Part shown: positions 7,106 through 14,979 of the stretch, one piece after another
Numbering within the stretch: position 1 is the first letter of the stretch
Layout: each line of letters starts with the position of its first letter
From: an uncultured Lachnospiraceae bacterium
GTDB lineage: Bacteria > Bacillota_A > Clostridia > Lachnospirales > Lachnospiraceae
Reading direction: 5' to 3'
NCBI GenBank assembly: GCA_902773195.1
Contig: CACYDL010000179.1
Span: 1-22,783, forward strand
DNA length: 22,783 nucleotides
Made by a program: the position numbers and the translations under genes
The notes under the pieces: generated by a model
What the model was told of the DNA's origin: nothing
Databases searched by the model: none
The model's input: only the letters and a program-made list of their open reading frames with translations

Positions 7106-8170
7106 TTAGCGAAAAACAGGTCTCTGCCCTTCTCCGGCGCCGCGGAGGTCCGCCACCGATTCCCGGACCACCAGCCTGGGCTTCAGGATGATCCGCCTCT
7201 CCCCCGGATCCTCCCCGCGGATGATGCGGATCAGCGTCTCCGCCGCGATTTTTCCCTTGTACTCCGCGTCCTGGTGCATCGTCGTGAGACCCGGACGGCT
7301 GAGCCTGCCGCAGAAGTTGTCGTCGAAGCCCGCCACCGACAGATCCTCCGGGACACGGATGCCGGCTCTCTCGCAGGCGTTGATCATCCGCACCGCGTAG
7401 AGATCGGAGCAGCAGAACACCGCGGTGTAGTCCCCCGCCTTCCTGACCAGGCGGGAGAGGCTTTCCTCCAGCTCATCGTTCCGGGGGCGCAGGAGGAAAA
7501 AGTTTCTGTCGCTGTATTCGACGCCGTATTCCTCCAGCGCCTTCCGGTAGCCTCTGAACCTCCGGAGGTCCACCCCCTCCCGGTTGTCCGACAGGAAGGC
7601 GATCCTCCGGTGTCCCCTCTCCAGCAGGAACCGGACGATCTCGTACGCCCCCTGCTCGTCCTCGAGCCCCACATTCACGAAGGGCTCCTCCAGGGCCTCC
7701 TCGGTCTCCCGGCTGATGTAGGAGTCGATACAGACGATGGGCTTCCTGTATTTCTTCCTCACCCGGACCGCGTCGTCGTCCAGCATGCAGAAGAGAAGCA
7801 GCCCGTCCACGTTCCAGGTGGAGACATATTTCAGGATCTCCGCGATGTCGTCGGAGATATAGACCATCGTGAAATAGCCGAGGGCCCGGACCGCCTTCTC
7901 GATCCCCCCGATCATCTCCGCGACGAAGGGATCCGTGAAGATATTGCTGTACTTGTATTCCTGGGCCTTCAGGACGACGCCGATGATCTTGGACTGGTTC
8001 TGGGCGAGGTTTCTGGCGCTGATGTTGGGGACGTACTCCACCTCCTCCAGGAATCTCCGCACCCGCTCCGTCGTCTCCGGCGACACCTCACCCGTCTTGC
8101 CGTGAATGACGTTCGACACCGTGGTCGGGCTCATATTCAGCTTTTTCGCGATCTCTTTTATGGTGATCAT
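7106..8170 (-). CDS. LacI-family transcriptional regulator
   Basis: A 354-residue regulator. The helix-turn-helix is at residues 2-24 (ITIKEIAKKLNMSPTTVSNV), with the hinge YVPNISARNLAQNQS at 46-60 and then a periplasmic-binding-protein-like effector domain starting IIGVV. Motifs in the effector domain include RRIAFLSDNREG, the promoter-proximal AVFCCSDLYAVRMINACERAG and LSVAGFDDN. The start at 8170 follows GAGGAA. It is transcribed in the same direction as the downstream sugar operon but with its own promoter. It probably represses the importer/malQ operon until a sugar inducer binds; the operator candidate is at 6974-6989. Family firm, target inferred from position. Confidence 0.93.
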   Translation of the reverse strand: MITIKEIAKKLNMSPTTVSNVIHGKTGEVSPETTERVRRFLEEVEYVPNISARNLAQNQSKIIGVVLKAQEYKYSNIFTDPFVAEMIGGIEKAVRALGYFTMVYISDDIAEILKYVSTWNVDGLLLFCMLDDDAVRVRKKYRKPIVCIDSYISRETEEALEEPFVNVGLEDEQGAYEIVRFLLERGHRRIAFLSDNREGVDLRRFRGYRKALEEYGVEYSDRNFFLLRPRNDELEESLSRLVRKAGDYTAVFCCSDLYAVRMINACERAGIRVPEDLSVAGFDDNFCGRLSRPGLTTMHQDAEYKGKIAAETLIRIIRGEDPGERRIILKPRLVVRESVADLRGAGEGQRPVFR

Positions 8171-8329
8171 GGCGCTGTTCCTCGAAAAACGCGGGACGGG
8201 AGGCCCGCCGGGAAGCCTGCTCCCCGAAGATAGCGGGAAACCTGCTCCGGGACTTCCTTCCGTCCGCCGATCAGTTTATATGTTTTCCACAATTTTCAGG
8301 CCGGTATCGGGCATTTTTTGTCGCAAACC

Positions 8330-8357
8330 ACTATAGCACATCTGCCGGGAAAGTCAA
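8330..8357 (-). promoter_or_regulatory. Sigma-A promoter of the LacI-family regulator gene
   Basis: On the minus strand, -35 TTGACT (8357-8352), 16-bp spacer, then an extended -10, TGC-TATAGT (TATAGT at 8335-8330). The transcript would have a leader of about 150 bases before the start at 8170. Confidence 0.7.
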
Positions 8358-8408
8358 CGGCGGGGGCCGGCCGGCGGGTGACGCTCCACGGGACAGCGCC
8401 GGGAAAAC

Positions 8409-8518
8409 CGCGCGGAAGAAAGCCGCACGGCGGAAAAGCATCCATCCGGAGAGCCGCGCGGCAGAAAAACCCGCGCAGCAGGAATACCGCGCAGCAGGAA
8501 TACCGCGCAGCAGAAAAG
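8409..8518. repeat. Degenerate 16-bp tandem repeat, CCGCGCAGCAGGAATA type
   Basis: Two identical 16-bp units (8471-8486 and 8487-8502) and a third ending differently (8503-8518). They are preceded by looser versions (CCGCGCGGAAGAAAG, CCGCACGGCGGAAAAG, CCGCGCGGCAGAAAAA). The array ends at the hsp20 terminator stem. Confidence 0.75.
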
Positions 8519-8546
8519 CCCGCGGATTCACGATGAATCCGCGGGC
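8514..8546 (-). terminator. Intrinsic terminator of hsp20
   Basis: Perfect 13-bp inverted repeat (8518-8530 and 8534-8546, arm GCCCGCGGATTCA) with a 3-base loop, followed on the minus strand by TTTT (8517-8514). It lies 36 bases after the hsp20 stop codon. Confidence 0.88.
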
Positions 8547-8582
8547 TGTCCGGTTTCTCATTGTTTCTTTTTTCAGGCTTCT

Positions 8583-9032
8583 TTACTCGATCGTGATGTT
8601 TCTCGCGGTCTCGACCTCCGGTTTGTAATCCACCTTCGGGACGTTGATGACGAGGACGCCGTTGTCATACTTCGCCTTGATGTCCTCCTGCTTTACGTCC
8701 GGGCCGACGTAGAAGGATCTGGAGAGCGTTCCGACGTATCTCTCGCGGCGGATGAAGCGGCCGAGGTCGACCTCTCCCTCTTCTTCTTCGTTTCCGCGGT
8801 TCTCCTCGCGTCTGGCCTCGATGGTGAGGTAGCCTTCCTTGAGGGAGGCGGTGACGTTCTCTTTGTCGTATCCCGGAAGCTCAAGGAACATCTCGTAGTG
8901 ATCCTTGAATTCCTTGATGTCCGCGCTCATCAGGCTGCTTCCCGTGGCGTGGAACAGGGTCGGCGTGCGGTCAAAAGCTCCGTTGAAAAAATCGTTCACA
9001 AAATTGTCTGTAAATAAACTCGGTACCAGCAT
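8583..9032 (-). CDS. Small heat-shock protein (Hsp20, alpha-crystallin family)
   Basis: A 149-residue ATP-independent chaperone that holds unfolding proteins. The alpha-crystallin domain spans roughly residues 35-140, with LELPGYDKENVTASLKEGYL, the RRERYVGTLSRSFYVG strand and the signature GVLVINVPK. The C-terminal anchoring motif I-x-I is the ITI in the last residues (NITIE). An acidic insert, EENRGNEEEEGEVD, sits mid-domain. The frame is open 45 codons further upstream, but ATG 9032 follows GAAGGAGG and gives the family-typical start MLVPSLFTDNF. The gene is monocistronic, with a CIRCE-controlled promoter and a strong terminator. Confidence 0.95.
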   Translation of the reverse strand: MLVPSLFTDNFVNDFFNGAFDRTPTLFHATGSSLMSADIKEFKDHYEMFLELPGYDKENVTASLKEGYLTIEARREENRGNEEEEGEVDLGRFIRRERYVGTLSRSFYVGPDVKQEDIKAKYDNGVLVINVPKVDYKPEVETARNITIE

Positions 9033-9087
9033 GTTTCCATCCTCCTTCAATATAAAGAACTTTTTCAGTCGTATGCATCTATCAGAT

Positions 9088-9128
9088 CGAGGAATCGCTC
9101 CGCTTCGGCTCTCTCGTGTTCTTCCTCG
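9088..9128 (-). promoter_or_regulatory. Hairpin in the hsp20 5' leader
   Basis: 7-bp arms CGAGGAA (9088-9094) and TTCCTCG (9122-9128) enclose a smaller stem in the first 45 bases of the about 100-base leader. It does not include the Shine-Dalgarno, so a classic RNA thermometer is not evident. Confidence 0.4.
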
Positions 9129-9138
9129 TACGCTAAAC

Positions 9139-9167
9139 GTTATATCACCTGCTGTTAGCACTGTCAA
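9139..9167 (-). promoter_or_regulatory. Sigma-A promoter of hsp20
   Basis: On the minus strand, consensus -35 TTGACA (9167-9162), 17-bp spacer, -10 TATAAC (9144-9139). The -35 lies in and beside the spacer of the CIRCE element, so repressor binding would exclude RNA polymerase. Confidence 0.9.
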
Positions 9168-9181
9168 GCGTTGAGTGCTAA
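9155..9181. promoter_or_regulatory. CIRCE element (HrcA operator)
   Basis: Arms TTAGCACTG (9155-9163) and GAGTGCTAA (9173-9181) are separated by exactly 9 bases. The consensus is TTAGCACTC-N9-GAGTGCTAA, so there is a single mismatch at the end of one arm. The element overlaps the hsp20 -35. HrcA would therefore repress this gene at normal temperature. Confidence 0.93.
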
Positions 9182-9334
9182 TTTTATAAAAAGTTTATTT
9201 TCTCTCCTCTTCTGCGTCGCCATCCCCTGGTGTCTGCCGGGAATGTTCAGAATACAATCGCGAAAACGCCCGAAAAGGAAGACAGTTCCAAGGCCCCTGA
9301 ATTCAGAATTTCCATATGATTTTCCTCTGTTTTC

Positions 9335-9343
9335 TGCTATAAT
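9335..9343 (+). promoter_or_regulatory. Extended -10 promoter of the AGCS symporter gene
   Basis: TGC-TATAAT, a perfect -10 (9338-9343) with the extended TGn motif. No good -35 is visible 16-18 bases upstream. Transcription would start near 9350, giving a leader of about 93 bases. Confidence 0.65.
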
Positions 9344-9366
9344 ACTGCACGTATATTTTCCTGAGA

Positions 9367-9418
9367 GACGGCGCCGGGGGGCGTCCGTCGGTCTTCACCG
9401 GGCTGCCCCCGGGCCGTC
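9367..9418 (+). promoter_or_regulatory. Long GC-rich hairpin in the symporter leader
   Basis: GACGGCGCCGGGGG (9367-9380) pairs with CCCCCGGGCCGTC (9406-9418) with one bulge, just 5' of the AAAGGAG site. It is stable enough to affect translation or transcription. It does not resemble a known riboswitch consensus. Confidence 0.5.
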
Positions 9419-9442
9419 CGGACAGAAAGGAGTTATTCATTC

Positions 9443-10840
9443 ATGGGATTTCATCAGCTTGTATCGACAGTCGACAGCTTCCTCTGGGGCTGGCCTCTCA
9501 TCATTCTTCTTTTCGGGACGCACATCTTCATGACGTTCCGGACGGGATTCATTCAGAAGCACATTTTCAAGGCGATCCGCCTCTCCGTCACCAAGGATCC
9601 TGATTCCGAAGGAGACGTGTCCCAGTTCGGCGCGCTCACGACGGCGCTTTCCTCGACCATCGGCACCGGAAACATCATCGGCGTCGGCACGGCGGTCGCC
9701 ATGGGCGGCCCCGGATCGATTCTCTGGATGTGGCTGACGGGTATCTTCGGCATCGCCACCAAGTACGCGGAGACCCTCATCTCCGTGAAGTACCGCGTCA
9801 AGAGCGAGGACGGGACCATGATCGGCGGCGCGATGTACGCCCTTGACCGCGGGCTCCACGCCCGCTGGCTCGGCATCATCTTCGCGGTGCTCGCCTCGAT
9901 CTGCGCCTTCGGCATCGGCTGCACCGTCCAGGCGAACGCCGTCGCGGCCAACTTCACCGAGAACTTCGGCCTGTCCCCGTGGATCGTCGCCGTCGTGCTC
10001 GCGGCCCTCGTCGCTCTCGTCATCATCGGCGGAATCCGCTCCATCACCAGGGTGTCCGAGCTTCTGGTTCCGTTCATGGCGGTCTTCTATTTCCTCGGCT
10101 GCCTGATCATCCTGATCATCAACCGCGACGTTCTCGGCCAGGCCGTCGGCCTCATCGTCCGGTCCGCGTTCACGACACGCGCCGCCGGCGGCGGCTTCGT
10201 CGGAAGCACGGTCGCGCTCACCTGCCGCTATGGCTTCGCGAGAGGACTTTTCTCGAATGAATCCGGTATGGGTTCCGCCCCGCTGGTCGCGGCCTCCGCC
10301 CAGACGCGCAATCCGAAGCGTCAGGCCCTCGTCTCCATGACGGGCACCTTCTGGGATACCGTCGTGATCTGCCTCATGACAGGTCTCGTCCTGGTCTCCT
10401 GCATCATCCGCTACGAGCACATCGACGGCCTGTCCGGAAACGGCGCGGAGCTGACCTCCATGGCCTTCTCGATGATCCCGCACATCGGACTTCCGATTCT
10501 CGTGGTCGGCCTCATCACCTTCGCCTTCTCCACCATCCTCGGATGGTACTACTACGGCGAACGCGCCGCGGTCTACCTCTTCGGCGAGAAGATCATCATG
10601 GTCTACAAGGTGCTCTGGGTCGCGGGCGTCTTCATCGGCTCCGTGCTGGAGCTCAACCTCGTCTGGGATCTCGCGGACCTTCTGAACGGCCTGATGGCCG
10701 TACCGAACATTCTCGCCGTGCTGCTCCTCTCCGGCGTCATCGCTGCGGAGACGAAGAAGTACAGCGGCAGTCATCTCGAAGACAAGGACAATACCGAAAT
10801 CCCCGTCCTCAAAAACGCGAAAAAGGGCATCCTCGGATGA
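9443..10840 (+). CDS. Sodium:alanine/glycine symporter, AGCS family
   Basis: Secondary transporter that imports alanine, glycine or a similar small amino acid with sodium; 465 residues, the usual AGCS length, with about ten hydrophobic segments. Family signatures are present: GTGNIIGVGTAVAMGGPGS (73-91) and RGLFSNESGMGSAPL (267-281). The substrate within the family cannot be fixed from sequence. The start follows AAAGGAG about eleven bases upstream. Monocistronic: its own extended -10 promoter on the left and a bidirectional terminator on the right. A glycine riboswitch is often found before such genes but was not recognised here. Confidence 0.93.
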   Translation: MGFHQLVSTVDSFLWGWPLIILLFGTHIFMTFRTGFIQKHIFKAIRLSVTKDPDSEGDVSQFGALTTALSSTIGTGNIIGVGTAVAMGGPGSILWMWLTGIFGIATKYAETLISVKYRVKSEDGTMIGGAMYALDRGLHARWLGIIFAVLASICAFGIGCTVQANAVAANFTENFGLSPWIVAVVLAALVALVIIGGIRSITRVSELLVPFMAVFYFLGCLIILIINRDVLGQAVGLIVRSAFTTRAAGGGFVGSTVALTCRYGFARGLFSNESGMGSAPLVAASAQTRNPKRQALVSMTGTFWDTVVICLMTGLVLVSCIIRYEHIDGLSGNGAELTSMAFSMIPHIGLPILVVGLITFAFSTILGWYYYGERAAVYLFGEKIIMVYKVLWVAGVFIGSVLELNLVWDLADLLNGLMAVPNILAVLLLSGVIAAETKKYSGSHLEDKDNTEIPVLKNAKKGILG

Positions 10841-10859
10841 GGATCCCCCCGCATATAGG

Positions 10860-10887
10860 AAAAACCGGCGCCGCGGCGCCGGTTTTT
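10860..10887. terminator. Bidirectional intrinsic terminator
   Basis: Perfect 13-bp inverted repeat, AAAAACCGGCGCC (10860-10872) and its complement (10875-10887), with a T-run on either strand. It serves both the rightward symporter gene and the leftward thioesterase gene, which converge here. Confidence 0.92.
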
Positions 10888-10919
10888 CTTTGTGCTGTCT
10901 TTCCTCTTTCTTTCCAGTT

Positions 10920-11390
10920 TCAGCCGGCTCCGAGGTTCTTTCTGTACTCGTACCGCTGCCTGCCCTTCTCCCATTCCTGCCTCTGCTCTTCCGTCTCCAG
11001 CTCGAGACCCGGGACCTCCATCGGCCTGCCGTCCTCGTCGATCGCCACCATCACGAGATAGGCGCGGTTGATCAGGCTTCTTCTCTCCTCCAGCGTCTCC
11101 ACATAGGTGTCGACCCGGACCTCCATGGAGCTCCGTCCCACATAGGTGACCTCCCCCTTAAGAACGATCAGATCGTTGATGTAGGCCGCCTTCCGGAAGC
11201 TGAGGTTGTCGATGGCGGCGGTCGTCACCACCTTGCCGCAGTGTCTCCGGCTCACGATGCCCGCGAGCTCGTCGATCCACGACATCAGCTGCCCGCCGAA
11301 CAGTCTTCCGTAGCCGTTGATATGCTCGGACCGCAGCAGATACTGCTGGGTCGAGGCCGATTCACAGGCCCTCTTTTTCACTCGTTCCAT
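10920..11390 (-). CDS. Acyl-CoA thioesterase, hotdog-fold (YciA/YkhA type)
   Basis: Cytoplasmic enzyme predicted to hydrolyse acyl-CoA to free acid and CoA; 156 residues, a single hotdog domain. The family core is HINGYGRLFGGQLMSWIDELAG (23-44), whose Asp40 is the likely catalytic acid, followed by VVTTAAIDNLSFRKAAYIND (54-73). The C-terminal part, ETEEQRQEWEKGRQRYEYRK, is a charged helix as in related short-chain thioesterases. The start at 11390 has GAGGAAG about nine bases upstream, and the gap to the upstream phosphotransferase gene is only 12 bases, so the two are cotranscribed. The acyl chain preferred is unknown. Confidence 0.88.
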   Translation of the reverse strand: MERVKKRACESASTQQYLLRSEHINGYGRLFGGQLMSWIDELAGIVSRRHCGKVVTTAAIDNLSFRKAAYINDLIVLKGEVTYVGRSSMEVRVDTYVETLEERRSLINRAYLVMVAIDEDGRPMEVPGLELETEEQRQEWEKGRQRYEYRKNLGAG

Positions 11391-11402
11391 CGTCCGTCTT
11401 CC

Positions 11403-12158
11403 TCACTGGTATTCCGCCACGCTGACCCATTTCTCCAGCAGCTCCTTCTCCTCCGGAACTCCCTTGGTCAGCTGGCCGGCGGCCATGATCGGCATCCACT
11501 TCTGGATGTAGCGGACCGGCGTGCCGGACATCTCGCTGTAAAGCCGGAGATACCGGTCGGCGGCGTCCTCGTCCTTCAGGCTGAAGCGCAGGTAGGTGAG
11601 GGCCGCGTCCGCTCCGGCGTTGCCCTGGGTCGCGTGGGCCCAGTCGATCACCCGGTAGTCCCCGTCCGGGAGAATGACCACGTTGGAGGGGACGAAATCC
11701 CCGTGGCAGAGCTTCGTGTGCCGGTGCATGCCGTTCAGCCTCTGCAGCAGCTCGAAGCGCGTGGACGGATCGATTCCCTCCATCGAGCGGATCTCCGCCG
11801 TCTTTTTGTCGATGGTGTTTCGAAGTCCGAAGGCGCGGTGGTTCGTGACCTCGATCTGGATCTCCACAAAACGCTTCAGATACCCGTCGGCCTTTTCCGG
11901 CTCCTCCGCGATCAGCTCCTCGATGGTCCGGCCCTCGACGTACTCCAGGGTGATCGCCCATTTGCCGTCGATCTGTCCGACCGCGCGGACGGCCGAGGCC
12001 TTGACGCCGCAGCCTTCCACGATGGAGGTGATCAGCGCCTCGTTGAAAACGCCGGACTTCGGATGCCCCGGCTCATATACTTTGATCAGATCGTCCCCGA
12101 CGTGATAGACGACCTTGTTGGGACGACGGACGACGACGTCATTTTCGGAAAATGTCAT
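11403..12158 (-). CDS. APH-family phosphotransferase (aminoglycoside phosphotransferase fold)
   Basis: A 251-residue kinase-like protein of the APH/choline-kinase superfamily. The catalytic loop is HGDFVPSNVV (152-161, with Asp154 and Asn159) and the metal-binding aspartate is Asp172 in VIDWAHA. The N-lobe is short, with DDLIKVYEPG. The superfamily includes aminoglycoside, homoserine, choline and sugar kinases; nothing here identifies the substrate, and a resistance role should not be assumed. The frame stays open upstream but ATG 12158 directly follows AAGGAGGTTATT. It is grouped with the thioesterase gene 12 bases downstream and lies 92 bases after adhE. Confidence 0.85.
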   Translation of the reverse strand: MTFSENDVVVRRPNKVVYHVGDDLIKVYEPGHPKSGVFNEALITSIVEGCGVKASAVRAVGQIDGKWAITLEYVEGRTIEELIAEEPEKADGYLKRFVEIQIEVTNHRAFGLRNTIDKKTAEIRSMEGIDPSTRFELLQRLNGMHRHTKLCHGDFVPSNVVILPDGDYRVIDWAHATQGNAGADAALTYLRFSLKDEDAADRYLRLYSEMSGTPVRYIQKWMPIMAAGQLTKGVPEEKELLEKWVSVAEYQ

Positions 12159-12209
12159 AATAACCTCCTTCGAAAGTGGGTTCCTTCTACTGTCTGTTTC
12201 TGCGTCCGG

Positions 12210-12231
12210 CGGGACGTTCCGGCTCGTCCCG
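12210..12231 (-). terminator. Weak hairpin after adhE
   Basis: 7-bp arms CGGGACG (12210-12216) and CGTCCCG (12225-12231) between adhE and the phosphotransferase gene, with no real T-run. It may allow readthrough, leaving the three leftward genes as one unit. Confidence 0.35.
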
Positions 12232-12250
12232 TCCCGCGGTCCGCCCGGCC

Positions 12251-14881
12251 TTAAAACGTGACGTTTTCGTCCGGCTCGCCGTAGTACGCCATCGTATACA
12301 GCTTTTTGATCTCCTCGATCAGGGGATAGCGCGGGTTCGCGCCGGTGCACTGGTCGTTGAAGGCCTGCTCCGCCATCTCGTCGAGGGTGTCGAAGAAGTA
12401 CTTCTCGTCCACGCCGTATTCCCTGATGGAATCCTTGATCCCGATCTCCTTCTTGAGCTTCCGGATCGCGAGAATGAGGTTCTCGAAGGTCTCGTCGTCG
12501 TTCTTCCCGCCCAGTCCGTTGTAGCGGGCGATCTCGCAGTAGCGGGCCTTCGTGTGCGGATAGCCGTACTGCGGGAACGTGCCCATCTTGGCGGGGGTCT
12601 CGCTCGCGTTGTATCTCATGACATAGGTGAGAACGAGAGCGTTGGCCACGCCGTGGGCGATGTGATGGAAGGCGCCCAGCTTGTGCGCCATCGAGTGGTT
12701 GACGCCGAGGAAGGCGTTGGCGAAGGCCATGCCCGCCAGGCAGGAGGCGTTGGCCATGTGGTCGCGGGCCTCCGCGTCGCTTCCGTCGCTGTAGGCCCTC
12801 GGCAGATAGTTGAAGACCAGCTTCGTCGCCTTGAGGGCCAGGCCGTCGGTGTAGTCGGAGGCCATCATCGAGACGTAGGCCTCGAGGGCATGGGTCATGA
12901 CGTCGATGCCCGAAGCGGAGGTGAGTCCCTTCGGCTGGGTCATCATGTTGTCCGTGTCGACGATCGCCATGTCGGGAAGAAGCTCATAGTCGGCCAGCGG
13001 ATACTTGATGCCTGCCTTCTCGTCCGTGATGATCGCGAAGGGCGTGACCTCGGAGCCCGTGCCCGAGGAGGTCGGGATCGCCACGAAATACGCCTTTTTC
13101 CCCATCTCGGGATAGCGGTAGATTCTCTTGCGGATATCCATGAAATCCATCGCCATGTCCTCGAAATTGGCGTCGGGATTCTCATAGAGCACCCACATGA
13201 TCTTGCCGGCGTCCATGGCGGAGCCTCCGCCGAGGGCGATGATGACGTCCGGCTCGAAGGCCCGCATCGCGGCCGTCCCCTCGAGGGCGTTTTTCAGCGT
13301 CGGATCCGGCTGCACGTCGGAGAAACAGGTGTGAACGATGCCCATCTGGTCGAGCTTCTCCTCGATCGGCTTCGTGTTGCCGTTCCTGTAGAGGAACTGG
13401 TCGGTAACGATGAAGGCGCGCTTCTTGTGCATGACCGTTCCCAGCTCGTCCAGGGCGACGGGCATGCAGCCTCTCTTGAAATAGACCTTGTCCGGGGTTC
13501 TCATCCAAAGCATGTTCTCTCTCCTTGCGGCGACTGTCTTGACGTTTACGAGATCCATCACACCGACGTTGTGGGAGATGGAGTTTCCGCCCCAGGAGCC
13601 GCAGCCCAGGGTGAGGGACGGCGTCAGCCTGAAGTTGTAGATATCGCCGATTCCTCCCTGGGAGGAAGGCGTATTGATGAGGATCCGGCAGGTCTTCATC
13701 TTCGCCGCGTGGGCGTCAATCTTCTCCTGCTCCGCCGGGTTGATGAACAGGGAGGCGCTGTGGCCGAAGCCGCCGTCCCTGACCAGGCGGTCCGCCTTGT
13801 CCAGCGCTTCCTCAAAGGTCTCCGCCCTGTACATCGCGAGGACCGGCGAGAGCTTCTCGTGGGCAAATTCCTCGGAGAGCTCGACCGACGTCACCTCGCC
13901 GATCAGGATCTTCGTGTTCTCAGGCACCTTGACCCCGGAGAGCTTCGCGATCGTGAAGGCGCTCTGGCCGACGATCTTCGCGTTGAGGGCGCCGTTGATC
14001 AGAATCGTCTTTCTCACCTTGTTCAGCTCTCTGTCCTTGAGAAAGTAGCAGCCGCGCCTCAGGAACTCCTCCTTCACCTTGTCGTAGACATCGGCGAGGA
14101 CGGTCACGGACTGCTCCGACGCGCAGATCATCCCGTTGTCGAAGGTCTTCGAGTGAATGATGGAGTTCACCGCCAGGAGGATATCCGCGGAGCTGTCGAT
14201 GATGGCGGGAACGTTTCCCGCGCCGACGCCCAGGGCGGGCTTGCCCGACGAATAGGCGGAGTGGACCATGCCCGGTCCGCCGGTCGCCAGGATGCAGTCC
14301 GCGTTCTTCATGACGTACTGGGTGAGCTCGAGGGACGGGACGTCGATCCATCCGATAATGCCCTCGGGCGCTCCGGCCGCCACCGCGGCCTCCAGGACCA
14401 CCTTCGCCGCCTCGATCGTGCACTTCCCGGCGCGCGGATGCGGGCTGATGATGATGGCGTTGCGCGTCTTGAGGCAGAGCAGGCACTTGAAAATGGTGGT
14501 GGACGTCGGGTTCGTCGTCGGGATGACCGCCGCGATCAGGCCGATGGGCTCGGCGATCTTCCGGACTCCGTACACCGGGTCCTCCTCCAGCACTCCGCAG
14601 GTCTTCGTGTGCTCGTAGGCGTGATAAATATACTCGGCGGCGTAGTGGTTCTTGATCACCTTGTCCTCGACCACGCCCATTCCCGTCTCTTCCACCGCCA
14701 TCTTCGCCAGCGGGATCCGGGCCTTGTTCGCTGCCATGGCAGCCGCCCTGAAGATCGCGTCAACCTGTTCCTGCGTATAGGAGGAGAATTTCTCCTGCGC
14801 CGCACGGATTTCCTTCATGCGGGCCTCGAGCGCCTCCACGCTGTCGATTATCATGGGCTCTTTTGCTTTCTTTCCTGCCAT
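12251..14881 (-). CDS. adhE: Bifunctional acetaldehyde-CoA/alcohol dehydrogenase
   Basis: Fermentative enzyme that reduces acetyl-CoA to acetaldehyde and then ethanol, regenerating two NAD+; 876 residues, the normal AdhE length. The N-terminal aldehyde dehydrogenase domain (about 1-440) carries the catalytic Cys253 in FDNGMICASEQ. The C-terminal iron-dependent alcohol dehydrogenase domain (about 455-876) carries ALGGGSAMDAGK, SSGTGSEVTPFAI and the histidine-rich metal-site motif MAHKLGAFHHIAHG. The protein forms spirosome filaments in relatives. The frame is open 35 codons upstream over low-complexity sequence; ATG 14881 has a GGGAGA site and matches the family N-terminus. It has its own promoter at 14989-15017 with unusual paired boxes. 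Confidence 0.97.
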   Translation of the reverse strand: MAGKKAKEPMIIDSVEALEARMKEIRAAQEKFSSYTQEQVDAIFRAAAMAANKARIPLAKMAVEETGMGVVEDKVIKNHYAAEYIYHAYEHTKTCGVLEEDPVYGVRKIAEPIGLIAAVIPTTNPTSTTIFKCLLCLKTRNAIIISPHPRAGKCTIEAAKVVLEAAVAAGAPEGIIGWIDVPSLELTQYVMKNADCILATGGPGMVHSAYSSGKPALGVGAGNVPAIIDSSADILLAVNSIIHSKTFDNGMICASEQSVTVLADVYDKVKEEFLRRGCYFLKDRELNKVRKTILINGALNAKIVGQSAFTIAKLSGVKVPENTKILIGEVTSVELSEEFAHEKLSPVLAMYRAETFEEALDKADRLVRDGGFGHSASLFINPAEQEKIDAHAAKMKTCRILINTPSSQGGIGDIYNFRLTPSLTLGCGSWGGNSISHNVGVMDLVNVKTVAARRENMLWMRTPDKVYFKRGCMPVALDELGTVMHKKRAFIVTDQFLYRNGNTKPIEEKLDQMGIVHTCFSDVQPDPTLKNALEGTAAMRAFEPDVIIALGGGSAMDAGKIMWVLYENPDANFEDMAMDFMDIRKRIYRYPEMGKKAYFVAIPTSSGTGSEVTPFAIITDEKAGIKYPLADYELLPDMAIVDTDNMMTQPKGLTSASGIDVMTHALEAYVSMMASDYTDGLALKATKLVFNYLPRAYSDGSDAEARDHMANASCLAGMAFANAFLGVNHSMAHKLGAFHHIAHGVANALVLTYVMRYNASETPAKMGTFPQYGYPHTKARYCEIARYNGLGGKNDDETFENLILAIRKLKKEIGIKDSIREYGVDEKYFFDTLDEMAEQAFNDQCTGANPRYPLIEEIKKLYTMAYYGEPDENVTF

Positions 14882-14979
14882 CTTGTTCTCCCTGTAAATT
14901 CTTCCTGCCGTCCCGCTTCCGCGTCCGCCGCGGCCTTTCGCTCCGCGCCGCTCCGCCGGCCGGGACCCACCTGCTGTTT

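Larger units (their letters stand above)
8171..8582. other. Intergenic region between lacI-type and hsp20 genes
   Basis: 412 bases without a supported gene. It holds the regulator's promoter (8330-8357), a leader of about 150 bases, a GC-rich array of degenerate about 16-bp repeats (8409-8518) and the hsp20 terminator (8514-8546). Short open frames across the repeats translate to low-complexity Arg/Ala and look spurious. Confidence 0.6.
9182..9442. other. Divergent intergenic region between hsp20 and the AGCS symporter
   Basis: Holds an AT-rich stretch upstream of the hsp20 -35, about 150 bases without clear signals, then the symporter promoter (9335-9343) and its structured leader. No gene is seen. 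Confidence 0.55.

Noticed and set aside
8409..8518. CRISPR-like array
   Set aside because: Repeats are contiguous 16-mers without unique spacers, degenerate, and no cas genes are nearby.
9344..9442. Glycine or TPP riboswitch before the AGCS symporter
   Set aside because: CTGAGAGACGG at the start of the leader recalls riboswitch fragments, but the conserved cores of neither class are present; only a long hairpin is supported.
11403..12158. Aminoglycoside resistance gene
   Set aside because: The fold and catalytic loop are APH-type, but the superfamily is broad and there is no mobile context or close match to a known resistance enzyme that I can recognise.
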